25,307 nucleotides of DNA from assembly GCA_003661365.1 (NCBI GenBank), contig QMVZ01000008.1, positions 1 to 25,307 on the forward strand, in the 5' to 3' direction. The notes beneath the pieces were generated by a model, which made no database searches, had not been told where the DNA came from, and was given only the letters and a program-made list of their open reading frames with translations. The position numbers were made by a program, and so were the translations under genes. The DNA is from Thermoproteota archaeon. Its GTDB lineage: Archaea > Korarchaeota > Korarchaeia > Korarchaeales > Korarchaeaceae. Each line of letters starts with the position of its first letter. Position 1 is the first letter of the stretch. Below, piece after piece: positions 8,020 through 15,934 of this stretch.

Positions 8020-8808
8020 TCATAGTCCTGTGATGGTGTACTTTAGAATTACATTCCAGAGAATCTTCCCCTCTTTTCCGAGCGACATCATAGCCCTGTT
8101 ATAGACTAGCTTAGTTAAGCCATAGATGAACATATCGCGCTTCAAACCCTTTAAATTCAAGTCTTCGGCCCAAGTTTCTGCTTCTGACAAACACCACTCG
8201 AGCATGCTTCCAGCTAGGTCAAGCATCTCGTCGCTTCCAGCGAAGATTGGTGAGCTAGCGTCAATGGAAGATCTTACCTCAGACCTTGGCTGACCAACCT
8301 CAATCGTACAGAATAGGCCTTCATCGGTTTCACCGAACGTACTCTTATAGGCCATGGGTTCAGCTCCCTCAAACCCACAAACAATGAGTTGTCCCGAATC
8401 GACTGGTAGAGCGTTTATTCTACCTAAGAGAACATCATCCAAGGCTACATCTAGCTCTCCTAACGCAGCAATGCTTAGCATTTCCTTAGAATCGCCAGCA
8501 AGCCCTGATAATCCGTGATAAACCAGTTCTACAATTTCATTTGCTAGCAAACTGATTTCAGGATCTATCTCCAAGAAGCTCTCCTTTAAGATCAGTGGGA
8601 AGTTGAGTGAATTTCCTTTGACGAGGCCAATTCCCTCAAGTTCCTTGATCTTATCGGTTTCTCCAAGTAGCTGCCCTTCCTCTTTCTGCATCCGCAAAAG
8701 GGCCTCTTGAACTCTAGGATCGTGGAGTAAATTGTCGACATCAACAGGAATATTCCCAAAAATCGCTGTGATAAACACTATCTGGCTCAAATTAACCACA
8801 GAACTCAT
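8020..8808 (-). CDS. Unknown protein
   Basis: Not recognised. About 262 residues and acidic. It has a mostly helical N-terminal region with DPRVQEALLRM, a central region with strand-like segments such as GQLIVCGFEG, and a helical C-terminus. After Met1 there is a mildly hydrophobic stretch (VVNLSQIVFITAIFG), too short and polar to be a convincing anchor. The ATG at 8808 is preferred over the TTG at 8820 because the TATA-like AATTATATT lies about 25 bases before it, fitting a leaderless message. Its stop lies just past the C/D box sRNA on the opposite strand, and it is divergent from the XPF gene. Confidence 0.7.
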   Translation of the reverse strand: MSSVVNLSQIVFITAIFGNIPVDVDNLLHDPRVQEALLRMQKEEGQLLGETDKIKELEGIGLVKGNSLNFPLILKESFLEIDPEISLLANEIVELVYHGLSGLAGDSKEMLSIAALGELDVALDDVLLGRINALPVDSGQLIVCGFEGAEPMAYKSTFGETDEGLFCTIEVGQPRSEVRSSIDASSPIFAGSDEMLDLAGSMLEWCLSEAETWAEDLNLKGLKRDMFIYGLTKLVYNRAMMSLGKEGKILWNVILKYTITGL

Positions 8809-8822
8809 AATGATAACCAAGC

Positions 8823-8842
8823 CCAGAATATAATTTTGGGAT
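8823..8842 (-). promoter_or_regulatory. TATA element inside a CCCA/TGGG dyad
   Basis: CCCA and TGGG flank an A/T core containing the likely TATA box of the unknown minus-strand gene. A dyad over the TATA box would suit a repressor; the evidence is pattern only. Confidence 0.3.
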
Positions 8843-8910
8843 TTAGCATAGTTGAATTTGTTTTGGATGTCAAGAGTTATTTTGAGTGATTGATAATTGG
8901 AAACAGAGCG

Positions 8911-9630
8911 ATGAAAATACTCGTTGATAAGAGGGAAGATCAGTCAAAGGGATGGGCTGAGAAGATGAGACAGATGGGTGTAGAAGTAGAAATCTCTTGG
9001 CTTGAAGCAGGAGACTTCCTAGTAAAGGGAGGAGAACACATTTTACTGATCGAAAGGAAAAGCGTTTCGGATCTTGTGAACAGCGTGATATCAAAGAGGC
9101 TTTTCGACCAACTCGACGCCTTGGCCCACCAAGAGGTACCCTTTTCTCTGATGATTACAGGGGATCCTAAAGATGCGTGGAGGAAGTTTAGATCGATGGG
9201 AAGAGATCCAAGCTTAGTCTGGAATGTTTTCCTCGGAATACAAAATGAGTTAGCCCTTTCTGGGGTTCCTACGATAGTTGTTCCAGATGAAGATCTTGTA
9301 CCAAAGACCCTTTACCTTCTCGCCAAAAAGATGGAAACCGGGGTTAGACCTAGTTTACGAGTAGTAAAGAGAAGCAGAACTCTTGCAGACGAACAAGTTG
9401 AGGTTCTTGGTACAATAAGAGGTCTAGGCATCGTAAAGGCAAAGGCTATAATTGAGAGGTTCAAAACCCTGAAAAGGGTGGCGAACGCAAATTTGGCGGA
9501 GTTAGCAGAAGTTAGAGGGATAGGAAAAAAGATAGCCAAACACATCGTGGAGGTATTTACAACCCCCTATGATGAGGCAAAGGAAATTAAAGTCGGCAGG
9601 AAGAAGAGCTTGCTATATTGGGAGCAGTAA
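8911..9630 (+). CDS. xpf: XPF/Mus81-family structure-specific endonuclease
   Basis: A 239-residue nuclease of the short crenarchaeal type: an ERCC4 nuclease domain followed by tandem helix-hairpin-helix motifs, without the helicase domain of euryarchaeal Hef. It cuts 3'-flap and branched DNA as a dimer, in repair and fork processing, and in the crenarchaeal family it works with PCNA. Seen: VDKRED at the start, GDF (35-37), and the catalytic ERK-x3-D (IERKSVSDL, about 48-54). HhH motifs fall near IRGLGIVKAKAI and VRGIGKKIAKHI. The C-terminal KKSLLYWE resembles a degenerate PCNA-binding motif. The ATG at 8911 is chosen because family members begin just before this strand; a TTG at 8890 would add seven residues. 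Confidence 0.93.
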   Translation: MKILVDKREDQSKGWAEKMRQMGVEVEISWLEAGDFLVKGGEHILLIERKSVSDLVNSVISKRLFDQLDALAHQEVPFSLMITGDPKDAWRKFRSMGRDPSLVWNVFLGIQNELALSGVPTIVVPDEDLVPKTLYLLAKKMETGVRPSLRVVKRSRTLADEQVEVLGTIRGLGIVKAKAIIERFKTLKRVANANLAELAEVRGIGKKIAKHIVEVFTTPYDEAKEIKVGRKKSLLYWEQ

Positions 9631-9637
9631 ATGAAGT

Positions 9638-10489
9638 TCAAAGGAAGAGCTCTTTCATCGAGTTCAGTATGAAGTTAGGCTTTATCTCTGACTTTTCAAC
9701 CTCTTCTCTACTTGTTACCCCCGTTAAGATGAGCAAGGATTTAATTCCAGCTTTATAGGCACCTTCTATGTCTGTATCGATCCGATCTCCTATAACTAGG
9801 ACCTCTTCTCTCCTTAAATTCATCTTTTTGAGAGCTATCTCGAAAATATGCGCATTAGGCTTTCCAACTATGATATCTGGCTTCTTTCCTGAAGCAGTAG
9901 ATATTGCAGCAACCATGGTACCAGCTCCTGGCAGCAATCCCTTCTCGCTAGGGAATGTCTTGTCCGCATTTGTTGCTATGAAAAGTGCCCCTTGTCTTAT
10001 AGCTCTCATAGCAGTTGCTATCTTCCAGTAGTTAAAGCCTCTATCCATGCCAACCACCACGAAATCAGCTCCATTATCCCAACACTCTTCTCTCGAGATG
10101 ACTTGAAGTCCCTGACCTTCTAGCTCCTCAACGAGCCCTTTTTCGCCGACAACGTATGTCCTTCCCCCACCATATCTTTCCTTTAGCAATAGGGCTGTTG
10201 CATAACCGCTGTTCATGATTTCATTTATGTCAACTTCTAGGCCAAGATCTCTAAGTCTTTTCTCGTAGTCCCTTCTGCTTCTTGTTGAATTGTTTGTGAC
10301 GAAAAGCATCTTTTTTCCGAGGGTCCTTAGTTTTTTGACTGCTTCAAGGGCTTCGGCAATCGGCCTTTCCCCTACCCAAATCACACCGTCTAGGTCAAGA
10401 ATTAGCCCTGAATAAGGTTCGAACTCACGCTTAAGCTCCTTCAAGGTCACCACTTTCCCGCTTTTTGATCTCTGACTTTGTGTTAACAT
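9638..10489 (-). CDS. HAD-superfamily sugar phosphatase, NagD/PGP-like
   Basis: A haloacid dehalogenase phosphatase of the NagD (class IIA) type, cytosolic; family members hydrolyse phosphoglycolate, nucleotides or sugar phosphates. Motif I is LDLDGVIW with nucleophile Asp32 and Asp34 (numbered from the ATG at 10489); motif II is the Thr in VTNNSTRSR; the type IIA cap lies between; motif III is Lys in VGKPNAHIF; motif IV is VIGDRIDTDI. The substrate is not readable. The ATG at 10489 is preferred over the upstream ATG at 10534 because a TATA element (TATAAA on the minus strand) lies about 26 bases before it, and the extra N-terminal residues are not family-like. The next gene starts divergently 44 bases away. 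Confidence 0.88.
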   Translation of the reverse strand: MLTQSQRSKSGKVVTLKELKREFEPYSGLILDLDGVIWVGERPIAEALEAVKKLRTLGKKMLFVTNNSTRSRRDYEKRLRDLGLEVDINEIMNSGYATALLLKERYGGGRTYVVGEKGLVEELEGQGLQVISREECWDNGADFVVVGMDRGFNYWKIATAMRAIRQGALFIATNADKTFPSEKGLLPGAGTMVAAISTASGKKPDIIVGKPNAHIFEIALKKMNLRREEVLVIGDRIDTDIEGAYKAGIKSLLILTGVTSREEVEKSEIKPNFILNSMKELFL

Positions 10490-10506
10490 GGAAATAGCTA
10501 TTAATG

Positions 10507-10521
10507 TGATAAGTTTATACA
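10507..10521. promoter_or_regulatory. Shared TATA region of divergent genes
   Basis: GTTTATAC reads as TATAAAC on the minus strand, about 26 bases before the HAD phosphatase ATG (10489). In the plus direction the same A/T core lies 18 bases before ATG 10533 and 36 before ATG 10551. One short element may serve both genes. Confidence 0.4.
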
Positions 10522-10532
10522 TACTGGTAATC

Positions 10533-10934
10533 ATGTCAGGAATTCAGGATATGCGAGATAAATTGGCTCAGATCCAACTTGTTGCCTCAATTTCGGGAGA
10601 ACCTGCATCTAGGCTCTATGAAGAGGTTCTTCATGAGCTAACAGCCGCTGGCTTCATCCCATCAAGAAGAGCGGAGGGACACGCACTTTTCCCTTGTGAA
10701 AATGCCGATATCCTCGGTTTACCTCATATCAGGCTTGGAAACTTTGGAACAATGATATCCCTGTGGATAAGAGGGCCCTACGATCTAAATAGAGAGAAGG
10801 CAGAGATGGCTGGTTTGACTGCTGAAGAGCTTTACGAAAGGATCCTAATAGGTGCAAGAAGAGCAGCTCAAATCTTCGAGAGGTTTAGAGAAGTCGCATC
10901 CTCTGTTTTGGTCTCTCTTCCGATTGATGTTTAG
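10533..10934 (+). CDS. Unknown small soluble protein
   Basis: Not recognised. 133 residues, mainly helical, with one strand-like patch around NFGTMISLWIRGPYD. It contains one Cys (FPCEN) and no metal, nucleotide-binding or membrane motif. The ATG at 10533 is taken as start; ATG 10551 is also possible, and the TATA spacing would favour it. The 15 codons upstream of 10533 are hydrophobic and overlap the divergent HAD gene's promoter, so they are unlikely to be coding. It converges with the nucleoside phosphorylase with one base between stops. Confidence 0.65.
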   Translation: MSGIQDMRDKLAQIQLVASISGEPASRLYEEVLHELTAAGFIPSRRAEGHALFPCENADILGLPHIRLGNFGTMISLWIRGPYDLNREKAEMAGLTAEELYERILIGARRAAQIFERFREVASSVLVSLPIDV

Positions 10935-10935
10935 T

Positions 10936-11685
10936 CTAGGACTTTTCCTCTAAAATCCTTATGGCTTCAAGAGCTATCTTAGTTTCCAGTTCTATGGCTT
11001 TCTGAACCCTTGGATCTAGCTCACCTTTCTTCTCTCCTTTCTTAAACTCCCCTTTCTTTGTTCCCTTTATTATGTTTCCATCCACTGCCAAAACAGCTCC
11101 CGCCTTAAGCCCCTTTATCTGAGATAAAACAAATATAACTGCTGCTTCCATTTCCACTGAAAGAACACCTAAAGAGCTCCACAATCTCATAGTACTCATG
11201 TCTTCAGCATAGAAGGCATCCCCAGTTAGGATTACTCCAGACCTTACATCAATACTTAGTTTTTCTGCTGCATTTAGAAGGGAATTGACGACTTCAGCGC
11301 TCGCCACTGCTGGATACTCCAAAGGGACATAGGCTCTAGTGGTTCCGTCTGCCCTAACAGCCGCTGTAGCAACTATGATATCCCCAATCTCTATCTCAGG
11401 CTGTATAGCTCCGGTTGTTCCCACCCTTATGAAGCACTCTGCCCCTATCTTAGCTAACTCCTCTACAGCAATCGCTGCTGCAGGACATCCGATCCCCGTT
11501 GAGGTAACGGAGACAGGAATTCCTTTGTAGCTACCAGAAAAAGTAACATACTGCCTATATTCCGCTACAAGCTTGTAATCGTCAAAGAATTTCGCTATTT
11601 TCTCAGCTCTCTTGGGATCTCCTGGTAGAAGAACGTATTTGGCAACATCTCCTGGTCTACACATTATGTGAGGCTGGATTCCCAT
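10936..11685 (-). CDS. Nucleoside phosphorylase, uridine phosphorylase-like
   Basis: A 249-residue PNP/UDP family 1 enzyme that splits nucleosides with phosphate into base and ribose 1-phosphate, in cytosolic salvage. Seen: LLPGDPKRAEKIA (phosphate-binding loop), TSTGIGCPAAAIAVEEL, IRVGTTGAIQ, and SVEMEAA with the ribose-binding Met-Glu. Archaeal members opening with this PHI-x-CRPGDVAKYV pattern are usually called uridine phosphorylases, but purine nucleosides cannot be excluded. A Lys/Gly/Glu-rich insert (GTKKGEFKKGEKKGE) sits near the C-terminus in a loop that varies in the family. It lies 46 bases downstream of a membrane-protein gene on the same strand and has its own GGAAGAG ribosome binding site. 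Confidence 0.88.
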   Translation of the reverse strand: MGIQPHIMCRPGDVAKYVLLPGDPKRAEKIAKFFDDYKLVAEYRQYVTFSGSYKGIPVSVTSTGIGCPAAAIAVEELAKIGAECFIRVGTTGAIQPEIEIGDIIVATAAVRADGTTRAYVPLEYPAVASAEVVNSLLNAAEKLSIDVRSGVILTGDAFYAEDMSTMRLWSSLGVLSVEMEAAVIFVLSQIKGLKAGAVLAVDGNIIKGTKKGEFKKGEKKGELDPRVQKAIELETKIALEAIRILEEKS

Positions 11686-11692
11686 ATCTCTT

Positions 11693-11704
11693 CCTGTAAA
11701 CAGG
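11693..11704. repeat. CCTGTAAACAGG inverted repeat over the phosphorylase leader
   Basis: A CCTGT/ACAGG dyad with a 2-base centre lies 8 bases before the phosphorylase ATG and overlaps its ribosome binding site. It could be an operator or an RNA hairpin controlling initiation. Confidence 0.3.
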
Positions 11705-11731
11705 CAGACAATTGCTAAAAAATCTGGTTTT

Positions 11732-12982
11732 CTACGATCTTTTCCTTACTTCCAAGGTCAAGTATAGAAGGAATAAAAGGTACGACAAGTCAACAAAGCC
11801 AACACCAATGTCAAGGAGCGTCATAATCCTTGCTATAGAGGCCGAATACAGTGCTACTTGAATGCTAGATCTCTCTGAAGGGTGCATTGCTCTCATAAAG
11901 ATTCCTAGAAGAACTGAAAGGGAGATCGCGCCTAGGAGGCCGAAATCCAATGTGGCTGGTCCTATGAGAGTGGCTGTTATCCCAACTTCTCTTGGTGTCT
12001 CTATTACTTTTGCAATCACCTTTTTGGTTGGATCTAGCATGGCTAAACCATAAGTCAATCCAAGGGGGAAGGAAACTCTGGCCAACTCTTGAAAGACGTG
12101 AAGAGACAATCCCGTTCTATAGAGGAGATAATAAGAAGAGGGAATTGTCCAAGATCCATAGCTCAGTTTGGCAATGAAGGTCCCCATAAGTAAGATGACT
12201 ATGATGAGCGTGCTGGAGATGGAAAAGGCTTCACCGATTCCTACATCAGCGGATATCATGCTTGCTATGAGCGAAGCGATAACGATGGAAGCCAGATTCC
12301 CCTTATACCCTAACAGAATTGCCATTGCTGAAAGAGGGAGTAGAAAGAGAAAACCCCTTTTTCCATATTTTGAGGAAGAATAAGCTGCGGCAAAAATTGA
12401 GCTAACCTGAAAGCCAGCCCTGAGGGGGGAAGAAGATATTGCAGCTCTCAACTCAGGATTAAGAAGTGGAATTCCTCCGCTGTTCAGGAGAAGAAAACAA
12501 ATTATGGAACCTATAAGTGCCCCACAAAGTATGCTCCTTTCATATCTCCAGAACTTAGCTACAACAAGCACAACACCGACTTGAACTATGACAGCCAGAA
12601 GCCCAGAAACACTTAGAGACCCAAGAAAGCCAAACAAAACCGAAAAACTAAGTATAATCCACCTAAATTCTCTTTTTAATAAAAAGAAGCTCCTTCCAGC
12701 GATGTACATCGCAAAAATGGCTATAAGACAGATGGCTATTGAAGGAAGCCAGAATTCAGGGAACGTCTTTGAGAAGTACTTTGAAGTTAATGGTAAAAAC
12801 CTAGCTAAAAGGCCAACAACTAAATACGTAAGATAGGAAGCAGGGATGAGGAGATACGAGTTTAGAAACCAAGGAAGGATAGATAAATCTTCAAATGTTT
12901 TCTGTTCAGACTCTTTCAAACTAGAACATCTCCTCAAACCCTGACCTTGAAGATAATGCTGGGGGATAGTGAGTTCAATCAC
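11732..12982 (-). CDS. Polytopic membrane protein of unknown function
   Basis: Not recognised. 416 residues with roughly ten to eleven hydrophobic helices, beginning near SYLLIPASYLTYLVVGLLA and ending with a FVDLSYLLFLLYLTLEV helix before a basic tail. The first 40 residues are polar and predicted cytoplasmic. The layout (many helices, a Gly-rich late helix with GLLGAISLSVLLGIF, small loops) is similar to O-antigen or oligosaccharide-repeat polymerases, but I see no diagnostic motif. The GTG at 12982 gives the longest frame. It is probably cotranscribed with the downstream nucleoside phosphorylase and is divergent, 41 bases apart, from the roadblock gene. Confidence 0.7.
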   Translation of the reverse strand: MIELTIPQHYLQGQGLRRCSSLKESEQKTFEDLSILPWFLNSYLLIPASYLTYLVVGLLARFLPLTSKYFSKTFPEFWLPSIAICLIAIFAMYIAGRSFFLLKREFRWIILSFSVLFGFLGSLSVSGLLAVIVQVGVVLVVAKFWRYERSILCGALIGSIICFLLLNSGGIPLLNPELRAAISSSPLRAGFQVSSIFAAAYSSSKYGKRGFLFLLPLSAMAILLGYKGNLASIVIASLIASMISADVGIGEAFSISSTLIIVILLMGTFIAKLSYGSWTIPSSYYLLYRTGLSLHVFQELARVSFPLGLTYGLAMLDPTKKVIAKVIETPREVGITATLIGPATLDFGLLGAISLSVLLGIFMRAMHPSERSSIQVALYSASIARIMTLLDIGVGFVDLSYLLFLLYLTLEVRKRS

Positions 12983-13023
12983 TCATAAGGTTTATGGATT
13001 ATTGATATCACAAATTTTTTGCC

Positions 13024-13419
13024 ATGATGAGTAAAAGAATTGCACTTGAGAAGGTTCTGAACGACTTCATAAGTGGGGTGCCAGAAGTTTCTGGCATAGC
13101 TATATTAACGAGGGATGGACTCCCAGTAGCAAGCAAATTTAGGTCAGAGGCGCCCGAAGAAGAAGTTGTTGGAGCGATGAGTGCTTCCATGCTGGCGATA
13201 GGTGAAAGGGTTGCAATGGAGTTCGGACACGGAGGAGTTGAGAAGGTGCTTGTGATAGGGAAAACAGGCTACGCAATGCTGATGGGAGCTGGCCCAGATG
13301 TGATGGTAGTGGCTATCCTACCTAAAAACGCCAAGATAGGCCTTGTCATGCTTGAACTCAGGAGAGCATCAGAGAAAATAGCAAAAGTGGTTTCAGAATT
13401 TACCTTTGAAACTCTATAA
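13024..13419 (+). CDS. Roadblock/LC7 domain protein
   Basis: A 131-residue single-domain roadblock/LC7 (MglB-like) protein. Family members dimerise and act as regulators or GAPs of small Ras-like GTPases. Seen: the first helix ALEKVLNDFISGVPEVSGIAILTRDGLPVAS, then SASMLAIGERVAMEF, then the strand pair VLVIGKTGYAMLMGAG and VMVVAILPKNAKIGLVMLELRRA, which together form the roadblock fold. No small GTPase is encoded nearby, so the partner lies elsewhere. Two consecutive ATG codons (13024, 13027) are possible starts; a TATA-like TTTATGG lies about 30 bases upstream. The next gene on the strand is ClC, after 105 bases. Confidence 0.88.
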   Translation: MMSKRIALEKVLNDFISGVPEVSGIAILTRDGLPVASKFRSEAPEEEVVGAMSASMLAIGERVAMEFGHGGVEKVLVIGKTGYAMLMGAGPDVMVVAILPKNAKIGLVMLELRRASEKIAKVVSEFTFETL

Positions 13420-13524
13420 ACTCTAAGAGTAGTTATATTGGAAAACAGGCTGAGTTCTGAGGAGTTATGGATTTGTAAAAATATTTTATTCTACCTCTGA
13501 TTATCCTGCGATCTGGATGAAAAA

Positions 13525-15279
13525 ATGAGGACAACCAATTGGCAGAGATTCAGAGAGAGCTATCTCTTTCTCACTTTACTGGCTGCTCTTGTTGGTTTTG
13601 TATCTGGAGTTGGAGCTATTCTTTTTAGATGGCTAATCAACTTCTTCATCGAAGTCTTTTACGGAATAGGATCTAAAATATTTAGTTTCATTGGAAAAAG
13701 CTATTACGCCATTGCTCCCGCCCTCGGAGGCCTGATAATTGGACCCATAATACATTATGCTGCTTCCGAAACCAAGGGACATGGAGTCCCTGAGATCATA
13801 GAGGCTGTGAGAACCAAAGGAGGAAGAATCAGGCCAAGAGTTGCTTTAATAAAGCCATTGGTCTCAGCCATATGTATAGGGTCTGGGGGATCGGCTGGGA
13901 GAGAGGGACCCATAGCTCAGATAGGTGCATCATCTGGTTCTGCCATAGGACAGATGCTTGGAATATCACCAGAAAAACTAAGGGTTTTAGTGGCTTGCGG
14001 TGCTGGTGCGGGAATAGCTGCAACATTTAACGCACCAATAGCTGGCATCTTCTTTGCAATGGAAGTTATTCTGGCAGAATTCAGAACTAGATCATTTATT
14101 CCAGCGGTTGTAGCTACCGTAACAGCTACATCATTTGCAAGGAGATTTCTAGGAGACTATCCTACGCTTGGACCATTAAATTACTCCCTAAGAAGCTACA
14201 GCGAGCTGCCTTTGTACTTAGGTCTTGGGATTCTGGCTGGTCTAGTTGGGATACTGGAAATAGATGTTCTCTACAAGTTTGAAGACTTTTTTGAGAGGAT
14301 TAAGGTACTTCCTCCTTTCCTAATACCGGCATTGGGCGGACTTATCTTAGGAAGCATTGGATTGGCCTTACCTCACGTTCTAGGAGTTGGCTATGGTGAA
14401 AACCTTTTGCCACCTCTTACAAATGCATTAATTGCAGCCATAAAAGAAAGACTCGATCTAAAGCTTATGATTTTACTAGTTTTCGCAAAGATCCTAGCTA
14501 CGTCCATAACATTGGGTGCTGGAGGATCTGGAGGAGTTTTTGCACCCTCACTTTTCATAGGCGGAATGTTAGGGGGCGCATACGGCTACATAATGAACTT
14601 GTTATTCCCAGACATAACTGCAGGTTACGGAGCATATGCTCTGGCAGGCATGGCAGCCCTCTTCTCGGGAGTAAGTAGATCAACCTTAACCTCAATAATC
14701 ATACTCTTCGAGATGACGAGAGACTACGAGATAATACTCCCTCTCCTGCTCTCATGCGTTGTAAGCGATGCTATAGTGGTCTTCTCTGGTAGGAACATAT
14801 ACATCCAGAAGCTCCTTAGAAAAGGAGTAAAAGTGAAGCCTGAAAGACCTCCAGATATTCTGGATATGACTCTAATAAAAGAAATAATGAAAAAGGGAGA
14901 AGATCTCATCGTAATAAAGAAAGGAATGAGTGTAAAGGAAGTTTACGAGCTTATGGAAAAGAGAGGGTATCACGGCTTTCCGGTCCTTGATGAGAAAGGA
15001 AGGCTAATAGGACTGGTAACTCATAACGAGATAAACGATGTCATGACGTCGGGTTTGTGGGATGCAAAAGTCGAGAGCATAATGATAAGAGACCCGCTGA
15101 CCCTCTATCCAGATGAGACGCTGAGGGAAGCCCTACTAAGGATAGGAATAAGAAGAGGTAGCCATTTCCCAGTCGTGGACAGAAAAGATAGAAGAAAATT
15201 GGTTGGTTTTGTTGCAAAATCAGACATAATATCAGCATATGTTGAAAAAACGAAGGAAATAGAATGGTTCCCAGCATAG
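13525..15279 (+). CDS. ClC-family chloride channel/antiporter with CBS domains
   Basis: A 584-residue ClC protein: a membrane domain (about residues 1-430) followed by two CBS domains (about 450-575). Ion-path motifs are GSGGSAGREGP (119-129, with gating Glu127) and GGVFAPS (about 336). The first motif has GSGGS in place of the usual GSGIP, so the central Ser/Pro of the anion site differs. The late helix GMAALFSGVSRSTLTSIIILFEMT is typical of archaeal ClC. The CBS pair, as in related proteins, may bind adenine nucleotides and gate transport. I cannot tell channel from H+/Cl- exchanger. The ATG at 13525 is used; a nearby ATG at 13517 stops after two codons. Confidence 0.93.
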   Translation: MRTTNWQRFRESYLFLTLLAALVGFVSGVGAILFRWLINFFIEVFYGIGSKIFSFIGKSYYAIAPALGGLIIGPIIHYAASETKGHGVPEIIEAVRTKGGRIRPRVALIKPLVSAICIGSGGSAGREGPIAQIGASSGSAIGQMLGISPEKLRVLVACGAGAGIAATFNAPIAGIFFAMEVILAEFRTRSFIPAVVATVTATSFARRFLGDYPTLGPLNYSLRSYSELPLYLGLGILAGLVGILEIDVLYKFEDFFERIKVLPPFLIPALGGLILGSIGLALPHVLGVGYGENLLPPLTNALIAAIKERLDLKLMILLVFAKILATSITLGAGGSGGVFAPSLFIGGMLGGAYGYIMNLLFPDITAGYGAYALAGMAALFSGVSRSTLTSIIILFEMTRDYEIILPLLLSCVVSDAIVVFSGRNIYIQKLLRKGVKVKPERPPDILDMTLIKEIMKKGEDLIVIKKGMSVKEVYELMEKRGYHGFPVLDEKGRLIGLVTHNEINDVMTSGLWDAKVESIMIRDPLTLYPDETLREALLRIGIRRGSHFPVVDRKDRRKLVGFVAKSDIISAYVEKTKEIEWFPA

Positions 15280-15319
15280 TTTGGGATCAAACCCTCAAAG
15301 CTTGCTTGGTGTTTGACAA

Positions 15320-15622
15320 TCACTCCATCAACAAAGTAATGACCGGAACTCTTACTGCAGATGCAACCCTCTCACTAACTCCCTTTAAGATCAACCTCCT
15401 TAACTTTCCCTTCTTTCTCTTCAGCATAACCACCAAGTCGTAATCTCCTTCTTTTACCTCCTCTACTATATCACCGGCTGCATCTCTGGCAACTGCAACC
15501 CTTACTCTCGTGTTATTACCCTCCTTTCTTAACTCATCTGCTCCAACGTCAGCATATCCCATTGCAAAGGATCCTAACCAGCCAAATTCTCTCTTGAAAG
15601 AGACTTCCTCCTGTTCTGGCAT
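15320..15622 (-). CDS. Half-length UspA-like (universal stress) protein
   Basis: 100 residues corresponding only to the C-terminal half of the UspA fold (usually about 140 residues): DIVEEVKEGDYDLVVMLKRKKGK followed by RRLILKGVSERVASAVRVPVITLL. The latter aligns with the family's Gly-rich nucleotide-binding end, where G-x2-G-x9-G-S/T is common, but the glycines are largely replaced here by Lys and Arg, so ATP binding is doubtful. The N-terminal strand with the usual Asp and Ser is missing, yet an excellent ribosome binding site (GGAGAGGGG) precedes the ATG at 15622, so the short form looks translated. It stands convergent and next to the ClC gene, and Usp domains are often linked with ClC transporters. 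Confidence 0.65.
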   Translation of the reverse strand: MPEQEEVSFKREFGWLGSFAMGYADVGADELRKEGNNTRVRVAVARDAAGDIVEEVKEGDYDLVVMLKRKKGKLRRLILKGVSERVASAVRVPVITLLME

Positions 15623-15729
15623 CCCCTCTCCTCATTGGCAACTTATTTTGGTAAGAAATACTTTAATGGTTTCGCAGCTCTAGCGCAGGGTCTCATTTCT
15701 AAAAAATGAAACAATGGATTTTATTTTAG

Positions 15730-15891
15730 ATGGCTCAAAATAAACAGACGCATCATGGATTTGATGATCGGAAGTTTCGTTAACGTTGGTATGACATCAA
15801 ACGCTTACTTTATCAGGGAATTCGATATGCTTACTTTAAGGCAAAAATGCTCAAAGAAGAGAATAAAGAGCTGTTAAAGGGCATCAATTAG
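15730..15891 (+). pseudogene. Small ORF broken by an in-frame TAA, foreign codon use
   Basis: Reading from the ATG at 15730 gives 17 codons (MAQNKQTHHGFDDRKFR), a TAA at 15781-15783, then 35 more codons in the same frame (RWYDIKRLLYQGIRYAYF, then a Lys/Glu-rich helix ending LKGIN) to a TAG at 15889. Both parts read as one basic, helical small protein. All five arginine codons are CGN, whereas neighbouring genes use AGA/AGG almost throughout, which suggests imported DNA. I do not recognise the family. It lies in the 312-bp gap between the UspA-like and MFS genes; the rest of that gap shows no other feature. Confidence 0.5.
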
Positions 15892-15934
15892 TTACAAAGA
15901 ACTGAATTTATGAGAAAAGAGGTGAAAGAGGGGT

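Noticed and set aside
15781..15783. Pyrrolysine or selenocysteine recoding at the in-frame stop
   Set aside because: The codon is TAA; known recoding uses TAG (Pyl) or TGA (Sec).
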